Shown piece after piece: positions 1 to 10,083 of a stretch of DNA of 64,000 bases. Every line of letters begins with the position of its first letter. Position 1 is the stretch's first letter. The translations under genes were made by a program, and so were the position numbers. The stretch comes from Macrococcus sp. 19Msa1099. Its GTDB lineage: Bacteria; Bacillota; Bacilli; Staphylococcales; Staphylococcaceae. Below the pieces are notes generated by a model. It saw only the letters and a program-made list of their open reading frames with translations. It was not told the origin of the DNA and did no database searches. The stretch covers positions 310,001-374,000 of the forward strand of contig CP079955.1 in the NCBI GenBank assembly GCA_019357535.2, written 5' to 3'.

Positions 1-2189
<2,189 letters not shown>

Positions 2190-2287
2190 TTTTATAGATT
2201 TTTTATTCGGGATTGCCGGGTAGAACCTGATATATCTTACTTACTTTATCTAGTTTTGAAAGTATAAACTATTTATTCTTTCATTTG

Positions 2288-2402
2288 TCTGGTGACGATG
2301 GCAGAGAGGTCACACCTGTTCCCATACCGAACACAGAAGTTAAGCTCTCTAGCGCCGATGGTAGTTGGTCTTACGATCCGCGAGAGTAGGACGTTGCCGG
2401 GC
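2288..2402 (+). rRNA. 5S ribosomal RNA
   Basis: A 115-base RNA gene whose ends (TCTGGTGAC ... GTTGCCGGGC) pair as helix I, with the conserved internal stretch CCCATACCGAACACAGAAGT. It lies about 100 bases after 23S, the usual place in an rRNA operon of Bacillota, and is followed directly by a tRNA cluster. Ends are placed by comparison with remembered staphylococcal 5S and could shift by 1-2 bases. Confidence 0.96.
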
Positions 2403-2414
2403 AATATTTATTTA

Positions 2415-2489
2415 TCCACAGTAGCTCAGTGGTAGAGCTATCGGCTGTTAACCGATCGGTCGTAGGTTCGAGTCCTACCTGTGGAGCCA
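2415..2489 (+). tRNA. tRNA-Asn (GTT)
   Basis: Cloverleaf with acceptor arm TCCACAG/CTGTGGA, anticodon GTT between five-base-pair stems ATCGG/CCGAT, a normal T arm (GGTTCGAGTCC) and an encoded CCA end. First of six tRNAs after 5S. Confidence 0.96.
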
Positions 2490-2493
2490 TTTA

Positions 2494-2568
2494 GGCCCCT
2501 TGGTCAAGCGGTTAAGACACCGCCCTTTCACGGCGGTAACACGGGTTCGAATCCCGTAGGGGTCACCA
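2494..2568 (+). tRNA. tRNA-Glu (TTC)
   Basis: Acceptor arm GGCCCCT/AGGGGTC, anticodon TTC in the loop between CCGCC and GGCGG, T arm GGGTTCGAATCCC, encoded CCA. It lies four bases after tRNA-Asn, so the cluster is probably one transcript. Confidence 0.96.
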
Positions 2569-2571
2569 TTT

Positions 2572-2647
2572 GGAGGATTAGCTCAGCTGGGAGAGCATCT
2601 GCCTTACAAGCAGAGGGTCGGCGGTTCGAGCCCGTCATCCTCCACCA
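2572..2647 (+). tRNA. tRNA-Val (TAC)
   Basis: Acceptor arm GGAGGAT/GTCATCCTCC region, D arm AGCTCAGCTGGGAGAGC, anticodon TAC between CTGCC and its partner, and encoded CCA. Confidence 0.95.
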
Positions 2648-2675
2648 TTTATTCTAATAATGAACTTAATATAGC

Positions 2676-2759
2676 GGAGGGGTAGCGAAGTGGCTAAACG
2701 CGGCGGACTGTAAATCCGCTCCTTCGGGTTCGGCAGTTCGAATCTGCCCCCCTCCACCA
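2676..2759 (+). tRNA. tRNA-Tyr (GTA)
   Basis: An 84-base class II tRNA with a long variable arm (CTCCTTCGGGTTCGG), acceptor arm GGAGGGG/CCCCTCC, anticodon GTA in GGACTGTAAATCC, and encoded CCA. The long variable arm together with GTA identifies tyrosine. Confidence 0.96.
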
Positions 2760-2764
2760 TCTAT

Positions 2765-2839
2765 TGGGCTATAGCCAAGCGGTAAGGCAACGGACTTTGA
2801 CTCCGTCACTCGTTGGTTCGAATCCAGCTAGCCCAGCCA
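2765..2839 (+). tRNA. tRNA-Gln (TTG)
   Basis: Acceptor arm TGGGCTA/TAGCCCA, anticodon TTG in CGGACTTTGACTCCG, T arm GGTTCGAATCC, encoded CCA. Confidence 0.96.
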
Positions 2840-2845
2840 TTTTTA

Positions 2846-2918
2846 GAGCCATTAGCTCAGTTGGTAGAGCATTTGACTTTTAATCAAAGGGTCAGAGGTT
2901 CGAATCCTCTATGGCTCA
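2846..2918 (+). tRNA. tRNA-Lys (TTT)
   Basis: Acceptor arm GAGCCAT/ATGGCTC, anticodon TTT in TTGACTTTTAATCAA, T arm AGGTTCGAATCCT. After the discriminator A the sequence reads TCTGAA, so unlike the five tRNAs before it CCA is not encoded and must be added by CCA nucleotidyltransferase. Confidence 0.95.
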
Positions 2919-2922
2919 TCTG

Positions 2923-2950
2923 AAAGCATCCTGTGTAGGATGCTTTTTTT
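2923..2950 (+). terminator. rho-independent terminator of the rRNA/tRNA operon
   Basis: Ten-base-pair stem AAAGCATCCT/AGGATGCTTT with loop GTGT and a run of T, five bases after tRNA-Lys. It closes the rRNA-tRNA unit. Confidence 0.92.
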
Positions 2951-3181
2951 GTTGTGTTTTTAATTTTTAATAAGGTTTCTATTAATAGATTATTAATATT
3001 ATACATAAATATCCATTTTATTCATTTATGCATAAAAATATTGAATATTCACTTTATAAACAGTAAAATATATTAGAGATAGATTTCTAAATAATCTGAA
3101 ATTATTTCCACTATTTTTGTGCGTTTTAATTTCGTTGATTTAGATATATTGATATATGAATTTTTTAAAGGGGAATGAATG

Positions 3182-4087
3182 ATGAATAAGACAATTGAAA
3201 TTATTGGTGCGCCAAGTGCGTTCGGGCAACGTAAGTTAGGGGTAAATATGGGACCGGATGCAATGCAATATGCTGGTTTAGTAGAGCGCATAGAAGCAAT
3301 TGGACATAAGGTAGTAGATAGTGGGAATATTGAATCACCTGTAATTGATATGAAAGTGTACAAAAGCGAACAGGACGGTGGTTTAAGAAATTTACCAGAA
3401 GTTACTACTTTTTGTGAGACTTTAAGTGAGGCTGTTGATACATCAGTGCAAAATGGACATTATCCATTAGTTATTGGTGGCGATCATTCTATTGCGATGG
3501 GTACGATATCAGGGATTGCAAAGCATTATGATAATCTAGGAGTAATCTGGTATGATGCCCATGGTGATCTGAATGTCGCGGACTCATCACCTTCTGGTAA
3601 TATTCACGGAATGCCGTTACGTGCATTAATTGGCGACGGCCATGAAGATTTAGTGAATATCGGTGGTTATGACAAGAAAGTTAAAGTTGAAAATATTGTC
3701 CTTATTGGTATGCGTGATCTTGATGAGGGAGAAAAGGCGTATATTAAAGAGGTAGGTATAAAAACTTATACGATGGCAGATATCGATCAGCTCGGTATGA
3801 AGACAGTGATTGAACAGACATTAGAGCACTTATCAAATTGTGATGGTATCCATTTATCACTTGATGTAGATGCACTGGATCCAAGTGAAACACCAGGGAC
3901 AGGTACTACAGTTCCAGGTGGTATTACGTATCGCGAAAGTCACCTTGCAATGGAAATGCTAAATGACAGTGACAGAGTGACTTCGTTTGAAATTGTAGAG
4001 GTGAATCCATTGATAGATATTAATAACCAAACAGCAGAACAAGCAGTAGGGCTAACGGGTTCATTTTTTGGAGAGAAGTTGCTTTAA
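3182..4087 (+). CDS. rocF: arginase
   Basis: Arginase hydrolyses arginine to ornithine and urea in the cytoplasm, the first step of arginine catabolism. The protein is 301 aa, the family's usual length. The binuclear manganese ligands are visible: GGDHS with His102, DAHGD at 125-129 and SLDVDALDP with Asp228 and Asp230. The N-terminal [15 protein letters not shown] stretch is also typical of staphylococcal arginase. Two ATG codons are adjacent (3179 and 3182); 3182 is chosen because it is about eight bases from the AAGGGG ribosome site. The gene stands alone between the tRNA operon and a two-component system and has its own terminator. The 230 bases upstream are AT-rich and hold its promoter; no specific box was recognised. 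Confidence 0.93.
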   Translation: MNKTIEIIGAPSAFGQRKLGVNMGPDAMQYAGLVERIEAIGHKVVDSGNIESPVIDMKVYKSEQDGGLRNLPEVTTFCETLSEAVDTSVQNGHYPLVIGGDHSIAMGTISGIAKHYDNLGVIWYDAHGDLNVADSSPSGNIHGMPLRALIGDGHEDLVNIGGYDKKVKVENIVLIGMRDLDEGEKAYIKEVGIKTYTMADIDQLGMKTVIEQTLEHLSNCDGIHLSLDVDALDPSETPGTGTTVPGGITYRESHLAMEMLNDSDRVTSFEIVEVNPLIDINNQTAEQAVGLTGSFFGEKLL

Positions 4088-4090
4088 TAT

Positions 4091-4128
4091 AATGAGAGAT
4101 TGGGACAATTGTTTCAATCTCATTTTTT
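4091..4128 (+). terminator. terminator of rocF
   Basis: Bulged stem AATGA-GATTG / CAATC-TCATT followed by a T-run, starting four bases after the rocF stop codon. Confidence 0.75.
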
Positions 4129-4178
4129 ATTTGTTTAATTCGTGTACAATATAAGTAATAAACTATTGGAGAGAAAAG

Positions 4179-4853
4179 ATGCGATTATTATTAGTCGAAG
4201 ATGATTTAAAGCTTGGAAAATTTACAAAGCTGATGCTGCAATCACAAGGGTATGTCGTTACGTGGGTCAAGAGTGGTAGTGAAGCAATGGATTATATCGT
4301 ACTTGAAACTTTTGAAGTAATAATCCTCGATTGGATGCTGCCTGATATTTCTGGTGTCGATGTTATAAAACGATGTCGATTGGCAGACGTAAATATACCT
4401 ATAATTATGATGACAGCACGTGGCACAATAGATGATAAAGTTGAGGGATTTAATGCTGGTGCTGATGACTATATCGTAAAACCTTTTGAATTTGATGAGC
4501 TTCATATGCGCATATTAGCATTAGGTAGACGTAGTTTCGGTCGTATGACCAATGAACTTAAATATGAAATGTTTGAAATTGATTATCACGAGCATAATAT
4601 CAAATTCAATGATATTGTTTTGGAACTCACGCGTAAAGAGTATTTATTAATGAAAGTATTGATTGAACATAAAGGTGGTATTGTTTCTAAAGATATGATT
4701 ATGGAGCACGTTTATACAATTGATGAAATTGTCTCTGATAATGCCATAGAATCACTCATTAGAAGAATTAGAGCAAAGATTGGAAATGATATATCACCTT
4801 TTATGATTAAAGTAGTTCGTAATATGGGATATAGGTTAATTAAGCATGCATAA
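4179..4853 (+). CDS. OmpR/PhoB-family response regulator
   Basis: A 224-aa two-component response regulator. The receiver domain (1-115) has the acidic pair ED-D at 7-9, phospho-acceptor Asp51 in ILDWMLPD, Thr79 and Lys101 (IVKPFE). The C-terminal half (about 125-222) is a winged-helix DNA-binding domain with the typical LTRKEYLLMKVL and RIRAKIG stretches. Its stop overlaps the start of the histidine kinase by eight bases, so the two are co-translated. The specific system was not recognised: it is clearly not SaeR, and the cognate kinase is shorter than ArlS. Genes downstream (DUF2231, CDF exporter) hint at metal or envelope stress, but that is inference. Confidence 0.88.
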   Translation: MRLLLVEDDLKLGKFTKLMLQSQGYVVTWVKSGSEAMDYIVLETFEVIILDWMLPDISGVDVIKRCRLADVNIPIIMMTARGTIDDKVEGFNAGADDYIVKPFEFDELHMRILALGRRSFGRMTNELKYEMFEIDYHEHNIKFNDIVLELTRKEYLLMKVLIEHKGGIVSKDMIMEHVYTIDEIVSDNAIESLIRRIRAKIGNDISPFMIKVVRNMGYRLIKHA

Positions 4854-6036
4854 TCAAATAAGAAGATTATTATTGTTATTTGCACTTTTATTATTTTTGC
4901 TTCTCATTTCATTTTCTTTTATTATATATTTTTCTACTAAAAATTCGGTAGATTATCAGCAGCAATTATTATCTGAATCTGTCATCAATCAGGAAGTTCA
5001 AGAACATATTACAAACAATAATGGTAATATTAAGATTAAGCAATCTGATCATACTGAACAAAAAAATATACCTACGCTTTATTTTATTACAGATGGAACT
5101 CGTATTATTAAGCAATCTGAATATGGTCATCGATTGATTCATTATATTCAATCTCATACGCATCGTAAAGAATATGTCCATCATTATATAGCATATGAAA
5201 ATAGACATTATCATGTTTCAAGTAGACGTGTCAGTGCTGATAATACATATTATATTTACACTATAATAGATAGTACAGAATCTTACCATGCACTCAATAA
5301 ACTTAAACATATGCTCATTGGTGTCACCTTTATATATTTATTCTTAATTATTATTCTTGCATATTTGTTATCAATATTTTCTATAAAACCATATAAAAAA
5401 GCAATAGAGTCACAAAAAGTATTTGTACAGAATGCTTCACATGAATTAAAGACACCTATTTCAGTTGTTAAAGCAGGATTGTCAGTTTTAACGGTGTATG
5501 AGAAAGATAATTTAACCTCAATAGGAAAAGAAACCATTACCGATTTAAATGATGAAATTGAGCATATGAAAGACTTGGTTAATCAACTCTTATTACTAGA
5601 AACAGTCCAAGGTTATGAGATGACTCGTATCAACTTAAAGCCGCTTTGTATTGAAGTTACACAAAGATATCAGAAGTTATTAAATAATAAAATCCAATTA
5701 AAACTCACAGATACTTATATCTCTGGCAATAAAGATGCAATTGTACAGGCATTAAATATATTATTTGATAATGCTATAAAATATAACGATTATAATGTTG
5801 GAATACAGATAAAGCTCAATCAAGGTAAATTGATATTTAAAGATAATGGTGCTGGCATCACTGATAATGAACTGAAAAATATCTTTGAAAGGTTTTATCG
5901 TGGCAAAGAAGTGGGTAGTATAGAAGGAACAGGTATTGGTCTTGCATTGTTTAAAGAAATTATGAATGCACACGATGCAGATGTAGAAGTATTTAATAAG
6001 AAGGGCCTACAATTTAATATTTTATTCAAAAAGTAA
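4846..6036 (+). CDS. sensor histidine kinase, HisKA type, without a HAMP domain
   Basis: A 396-aa membrane kinase partnering the overlapping response regulator. It has a transmembrane helix at about 8-29, an extracytoplasmic loop of about 120 residues rich in His, Tyr and Lys, and a second helix at about 155-178. The HisKA motif ASHELKTPIS follows with phospho-acceptor His199. The catalytic domain shows an N box (LFDNAIKYND), a G1 box (DNGAGI) and a G2 box (GTGIGLAL). Only about 15 residues separate the second helix from the HisKA helix, so there is no room for a HAMP domain. The many histidines in the sensor loop (HYIQSHTHRKEYVHHY near 99-114) could bind a metal; this is inference. Confidence 0.88.
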   Translation: MHNQIRRLLLLFALLLFLLLISFSFIIYFSTKNSVDYQQQLLSESVINQEVQEHITNNNGNIKIKQSDHTEQKNIPTLYFITDGTRIIKQSEYGHRLIHYIQSHTHRKEYVHHYIAYENRHYHVSSRRVSADNTYYIYTIIDSTESYHALNKLKHMLIGVTFIYLFLIIILAYLLSIFSIKPYKKAIESQKVFVQNASHELKTPISVVKAGLSVLTVYEKDNLTSIGKETITDLNDEIEHMKDLVNQLLLLETVQGYEMTRINLKPLCIEVTQRYQKLLNNKIQLKLTDTYISGNKDAIVQALNILFDNAIKYNDYNVGIQIKLNQGKLIFKDNGAGITDNELKNIFERFYRGKEVGSIEGTGIGLALFKEIMNAHDADVEVFNKKGLQFNILFKK

Positions 6037-6044
6037 TGTAATGT

Positions 6045-6074
6045 CAGTTTCATCTCAGTTTCATTGTTTATATT
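6045..6074 (+). promoter_or_regulatory. candidate response-regulator direct repeats and -10 box
   Basis: Two identical nonamers CAGTTTCAT (6045-6053 and 6056-6064) lie 11 bases apart, one helical turn, directly upstream of a TATATT -10 hexamer at 6069-6074. Direct repeats over the -35 position are the usual layout for activation by OmpR-family regulators, and such a regulator is encoded just upstream. The link to that regulator is inference. Confidence 0.45.
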
Positions 6075-6105
6075 ATGTTTATCAAAAGAACAGGAGATGA
6101 TTAAA

Positions 6106-6561
6106 ATGCCATTACATCCACTTATCGTACATTTTCCAATTGCATTATTAATTATGGGTACAATCATAGAAATATTAGCATTAAGATATAAAGAAAAATT
6201 AAGTCTAACCGGAACAATTTTATTAACAACAGGTTTGATAACAGGAATTATTTCTTATTTAACCGGAGATTCTGCTGAACATTTTGCAGAAATGCATTTT
6301 GGTGAAGTAGAATATCTTATCCATCAGCATGAAGAGATGGCACAGCTTTCACTTATTACATTCGGCATTGCGACTGTATTCAAATGGATTACAATGTTTA
6401 CATCGAAATTCAATAAAGCGTTAATCTCACTTGTGATTTTATTTTCAATTGGAGGTAGTGTCGCTTTAGGCATTACTGGACACTTAGGTGGAAAGATTGT
6501 TTATGAAAACGATAAAGTGAAACAAGCACAAGTTCAAATACAAGACACAGATAAAGATTAA
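6106..6561 (+). CDS. DUF2231 family membrane protein
   Basis: A 151-aa membrane protein with about four hydrophobic helices. It starts MPLHPLIVHFPIALLIMG; the HPLIVHFPIAL motif is the hallmark of DUF2231. A second HXXXM-like stretch (LIHQHEEMAQ) sits mid-protein. Biochemical function is unknown; the histidines suggest haem or metal contact. The ATG at 6106 is chosen because GGAG lies nine bases upstream; an upstream in-frame ATG (6064) would add an unlikely leader and has no ribosome site. It is 15 bases ahead of the CDF exporter gene, so the two are probably co-transcribed. Confidence 0.75.
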   Translation: MPLHPLIVHFPIALLIMGTIIEILALRYKEKLSLTGTILLTTGLITGIISYLTGDSAEHFAEMHFGEVEYLIHQHEEMAQLSLITFGIATVFKWITMFTSKFNKALISLVILFSIGGSVALGITGHLGGKIVYENDKVKQAQVQIQDTDKD

Positions 6562-6576
6562 GAAAGAGGTAACGTA

Positions 6577-7533
6577 ATGAGAAGAACAAATTCACCGGAG
6601 TATTTCCATCACGTAGAGCATTTAAAGAAACAGAATCAATCGAGAAGAACCTTATGGGCGTCATTGCTGATTACGTTATTCTTCACGGTTGTAGAGGTCG
6701 TAGGGGGAATCCTGTCAAATTCACTTGCATTGCTTTCTGATTCAATGCATATGTTAAGTGATGTTCTTGCTCTTGGGTTATCGATGATTGCGATATATTT
6801 TGCGAGTAAGAAACCAACTTCAAATCACACATTCGGCTTTTTAAGGCTGGAAATATTAGCTGCATTTCTAAATGGTCTTGCTTTAGTGGTCATTTCAATC
6901 GGCATCTGTTATGAAGGTATTATGCGTATGATTCATCCGCAAGCGGTAGATGTCAAGCTTATGCTTATCATCTCTACTATCGGTTTAATTGTCAATATCA
7001 TCCTTACATTTATCTTGATGCGCTCACTTAAAGGTGAAGATAATATTAATGTGCAAAGCGCACTATGGCATTTTATTGGCGATCTACTGAATTCGGTAGG
7101 AGTAATTGTAGCTGTTGCAGTTATTTACTTTACAGGCTGGGTTTTGGTAGACCCAATTTTAAGTATACTGATTTCAATCATTATCTTCCGTGGAGGCTAT
7201 AAGATTGTACGTAATGCTTGGATTATCTTAATGGAGCGCGTTCCAGAAGGGTATGATTCAGATGCGATTATTGCAGATATTAAAGCATTTGACGGTGTAC
7301 TGGATGTGCACGAATTCCATCTATGGGCTATTACGACAGAACATTACTCGATTACAGCACACATTGTTGTAGATAATTTAGACGGTGTACGAAACTATGA
7401 ACTGATCAATGCAATTAGTAACATGCTTAAAGACAAATACAAGCTTGGGCATAGTACATTACAAGTTGAACATTTACAGAAGAATCATCTCGATGATCCT
7501 TACTTTGATAATATTAAGAAGGAGATAGAATAA
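6577..7533 (+). CDS. czcD: cation diffusion facilitator (CzcD/ZitB-like) metal exporter
   Basis: A 318-aa antiporter expected to export zinc or similar divalent cations in exchange for protons. Six membrane helices span about 25-215. The metal-site residues HXXXD are visible in helix 2 (SDSMHMLSDV) and helix 5 (ALWHFIGDLLNS). The hydrophilic C-terminal domain (about 220-318) carries the HEFHLWAI stretch typical of the family. The AGAGG ribosome site is correctly spaced. In S. aureus czrB is paired with the ArsR-family czrA; here an ArsR-like gene is convergent rather than upstream. Metal specificity is not proved by the sequence. Confidence 0.87.
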   Translation: MRRTNSPEYFHHVEHLKKQNQSRRTLWASLLITLFFTVVEVVGGILSNSLALLSDSMHMLSDVLALGLSMIAIYFASKKPTSNHTFGFLRLEILAAFLNGLALVVISIGICYEGIMRMIHPQAVDVKLMLIISTIGLIVNIILTFILMRSLKGEDNINVQSALWHFIGDLLNSVGVIVAVAVIYFTGWVLVDPILSILISIIIFRGGYKIVRNAWIILMERVPEGYDSDAIIADIKAFDGVLDVHEFHLWAITTEHYSITAHIVVDNLDGVRNYELINAISNMLKDKYKLGHSTLQVEHLQKNHLDDPYFDNIKKEIE

Positions 7534-7558
7534 GCGTTGCTTATTCTACCTCCTTTTT
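7519..7558. terminator. bidirectional terminator between convergent genes
   Basis: A 17-base-pair stem with one mismatch (7519-7535 against 7539-7555) and a three-base loop, flanked by T on the right and A on the left. It includes the last codons of both the CDF gene and the convergent regulator, so one hairpin serves both. Confidence 0.85.
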
Positions 7559-7987
7559 AATTGTCACCCTATAAGTTGTATTGCCATTTTTATCTGATGC
7601 TTTCTTAATATATTTCTTAAGTTCTTTTTTAAATTCAGTGAAAGATTTGTCGTTAAGTTGTAGATTAAATGCGTGTTCTTTTGATTTCTTTAAAGCGCAG
7701 TCACTGAACTTAAGTAAATCTGGTGAGGGTATTAATGTCTTTGCTACCGGTGCATAGAACTTCTGAATGATGCTATGTTTTTGTTCTGTTTTAACGATTT
7801 CAATTATTCCGTTCTTTTCAAGTTCTGCGAGATGATAATGAATCTTTGCACGGGGAATGTCCAGTTCATCAGCTAATTGCTGTCCTGTCTTAGGTTTAGT
7901 CGCGATCAGTTCAAGGAGTTTAATACGGAATGGGTCGCTTACACATTTCAACTGAGGCAAATTATCAATCATTAAAGTTTCTAACAT
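7541..7987 (-). CDS. ArsR-like winged-helix transcriptional regulator
   Basis: A 148-aa DNA-binding protein. The N-terminal 75 residues form a winged helix of the ArsR/HTH_20 type: LKCVSDPFRIKLLELIATKPKTGQQLADELDIPRAKIHYHLAELEKNGII. The C-terminal half is basic and may be for dimerisation or ligand binding. It lacks the usual CXC or the alpha-5 D/H pairs of metal-sensing ArsR proteins, so a metal role is not supported despite the neighbouring CDF gene. Start is fixed by GGAG upstream (on the minus strand ATGAAGGAGCAACCGT-ATG). Confidence 0.72.
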   Translation of the reverse strand: MLETLMIDNLPQLKCVSDPFRIKLLELIATKPKTGQQLADELDIPRAKIHYHLAELEKNGIIEIVKTEQKHSIIQKFYAPVAKTLIPSPDLLKFSDCALKKSKEHAFNLQLNDKSFTEFKKELKKYIKKASDKNGNTTYRVTIKKEVE

Positions 7988-8058
7988 ACGGTTGCTCCTT
8001 CATATGAATTCTTTTTTTGAGATGATATCTTTTATTACATCATGCTGAAATCCATTAC

Positions 8059-8098
8059 AAATGATGGTAAAATAATTAACTTTATTTTACCATCATTT
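8059..8098. promoter_or_regulatory. 17-bp perfect inverted repeat in a divergent intergenic region
   Basis: AAATGATGGTAAAATAA and its exact reverse complement flank a six-base loop. The site lies in the 339-base gap between the leftward regulator gene and rightward cdaA. There is no strong T-run, so an operator or an RNA structure in a leader is more likely than a terminator. It could be an autoregulatory site of the neighbouring regulator; this is inference. Confidence 0.5.
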
Positions 8099-8286
8099 AT
8101 TTAATAAATAGCAACTTTATAACAATCTTTACATATACTTAATAGATTGTTTACAATAAATAATTTATACTAATAAACGTAGCTCCAGGTAAGAAATTAA
8201 AGATTTATCAGCTAAAAGGAAAAGTTCAATAATTAAATGAATATTGAAAAAATGTATTAAACTATACGAGGAAATGCGCCTTAACA

Positions 8287-8295
8287 TGATATAAT
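8287..8295 (+). promoter_or_regulatory. extended -10 promoter of the cdaA operon
   Basis: TGA-TATAAT forms a perfect extended -10 element about 30 bases before the cdaA start. No convincing -35 hexamer is seen, as is common with extended -10 promoters. The rest of the gap from 7988 holds only the inverted repeat at 8059-8098. Confidence 0.6.
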
Positions 8296-8326
8296 ATAGG
8301 TTAGTATGAATTATGGAGGAGATACA

Positions 8327-9136
8327 ATGCAATTGACGCATGTTTTTGATAACTTGAGTACGATAAAAGTTATCACAGGCATCATTGACCTCTTAATTGT
8401 ATGGTATGTTATCTACCTTATGATCAATGCAATCAAGGGTACGAAAGCAATACAATTATTAAAGGGTATCTTCTTTATTCTGATTGGTAAATTAATCAGT
8501 GACTCTTTAGGTTTAACAACCACTTCTAAGATATTTGATATGGTAATCGACTGGGGATTCCTGGCCATTATCGTTATTTTTCAGCCAGAATTAAGAAGAG
8601 CGCTCGAGCAGTTAGGTCGAGGAAGTTTGTTCAAACGTAATGCAGCAAATTTAAAGGTGAGTCAGGCTAAGCTGACAGATGCGATGGTGAAATCCATTCA
8701 GTATATGGCAAAGCGTCGTATAGGTGCTTTAATTGTCTTTGAAAAGGAAACAGGGTTGCAAGATTACATAGAAACAGGGATACCGATTTATGCAGATATC
8801 TCTACAGAATTAATGATTAATATCTTTATTCCAAATACGCCGCTCCATGATGGTGCGATGATTATTCGAGGCGATAAGATTGCAGTTGCTGCGAGTTACC
8901 TGCCGTTATCAGATAGCTCTAAGATACAAAAGAGCCTTGGAACGAGACATCGTGCAGCTGTTGGTATATCAGAAGTATCTGATGCATTTACAGTTGTTGT
9001 CTCGGAGGAGACAGGCGATATATCTGTTACTTACAATGGCAGACTGCGCAAAGATGTATCACTTGAAGTGCTGGAGGCACTGCTTACAGAACATTGGTTC
9101 AGCGCCCACTTATCTAAGAAAGGTGTGGTGAAATAA
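8327..9136 (+). CDS. cdaA: diadenylate cyclase CdaA (DacA)
   Basis: It makes cyclic di-AMP from two ATP at the membrane. The protein is 269 aa. Three N-terminal membrane helices (about 10-85) are followed by the DAC domain with the catalytic DGA (175-177) and RHR (207-209) motifs, both intact. The start at 8327 has GGAGGAG 5-10 bases upstream; the in-frame ATG at 8306 lacks a ribosome site. Its stop overlaps the cdaR start (TAATG). The cdaA-cdaR-glmM order is conserved across Bacillota and links c-di-AMP, which controls potassium and osmotic balance, to peptidoglycan precursor supply. Confidence 0.96.
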   Translation: MQLTHVFDNLSTIKVITGIIDLLIVWYVIYLMINAIKGTKAIQLLKGIFFILIGKLISDSLGLTTTSKIFDMVIDWGFLAIIVIFQPELRRALEQLGRGSLFKRNAANLKVSQAKLTDAMVKSIQYMAKRRIGALIVFEKETGLQDYIETGIPIYADISTELMINIFIPNTPLHDGAMIIRGDKIAVAASYLPLSDSSKIQKSLGTRHRAAVGISEVSDAFTVVVSEETGDISVTYNGRLRKDVSLEVLEALLTEHWFSAHLSKKGVVK

Positions 9137-10071
9137 TGTTAGAGAATAAATGGGGATTAAGACTCGTTGCATTTTTACTTGCACTCGGCATCTTTTTACA
9201 AGTGAATAATGTGTTTGAAGTTATCGGCAATGATCAATTCTCACAGACACAGCAGACGGTTATTACCGATGTTCCCGTGAAGACGGTCTATGACGATGAA
9301 AACTTATATTTATCCGGAGCACCGAAGACCGTCAACGTTAAAATAAGTGGCCCTCAATCTATCGTTAAGAAGACTCAGAGCTTAATGGACTTTACGGTTG
9401 AGCTGGATTTGTCCAATTCTAAAGTTGGGGATTACAAGAAATCATTTAAAGTGACAGGCATCTCTGATAAATTAAAATACGAAGTTATTCCGAAAGAAGC
9501 AAACGTATCCTTATCTGAAAAGATAAAAGATACGAGAAAAGTAGAAGCAGAAATTAGTTCTTCACGTATTGCCTCAGGGTATGAGCTTGTCGGACAGGAG
9601 GTTGACCCTTCACAAGTGACGATTATCGGAGGAGAAGATGAGATAAACAAGATTGCTTATGTAAAAGCAACGTTATCAGAATCTGAGAAATTAACAAAAT
9701 CAACAACTTCTCAAGCTGAAGTTAACGTATTTGATGCAAGCTTGAATAAACTAGATGTTACTGTAAAACCTAGCAAGGTTAAAGTTAACACAAAAATTGT
9801 GCCGACATCAAAAGTAGTAGACATAGAAGCACAAGAGACAGGTAAGCTTTCTTCAGGACTTAAGTTAAAGTCGCTGAAGCTATCTGAAGATAAAGTAGAA
9901 CTCTTTGGTAAACGTTCTGTGCTAGATGGGATAGGCAGTTTAACAATTGATGTAGACTTATCTAAAGTTACTGAAAGTACTACGATCAAGCAGAAATTAG
10001 CGTTACCTAAAGACGTTACAAGTTCTAATCCGGAAACTGTTGAAATTAATATTGAAGTAACTAAAAATTAA
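9136..10071 (+). CDS. cdaR: CdaA regulator CdaR (YbbR-domain protein)
   Basis: A 311-aa membrane-anchored protein with one N-terminal helix (about 8-28, LVAFLLALGIFLQV) and an extracytoplasmic part made of repeated YbbR domains rich in beta-strand (for example VNVKISGPQSIV, VTIIGGEDEI, VELFGKRSVL). CdaR binds CdaA and modulates its cyclase activity. It sits between cdaA and glmM with a one-base overlap upstream and 12 bases downstream. Length agrees with the staphylococcal YbbR protein. Confidence 0.93.
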   Translation: MLENKWGLRLVAFLLALGIFLQVNNVFEVIGNDQFSQTQQTVITDVPVKTVYDDENLYLSGAPKTVNVKISGPQSIVKKTQSLMDFTVELDLSNSKVGDYKKSFKVTGISDKLKYEVIPKEANVSLSEKIKDTRKVEAEISSSRIASGYELVGQEVDPSQVTIIGGEDEINKIAYVKATLSESEKLTKSTTSQAEVNVFDASLNKLDVTVKPSKVKVNTKIVPTSKVVDIEAQETGKLSSGLKLKSLKLSEDKVELFGKRSVLDGIGSLTIDVDLSKVTESTTIKQKLALPKDVTSSNPETVEINIEVTKN

Positions 10072-10083
10072 AGGAGATTTATT

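Noticed and set aside
7541..7987. CzrA-type zinc sensor paired with the CDF exporter
   Set aside because: The ArsR-like fold is present but the metal-ligand residues of CzrA/SmtB are not seen and the gene is convergent, so the pairing is not supported.
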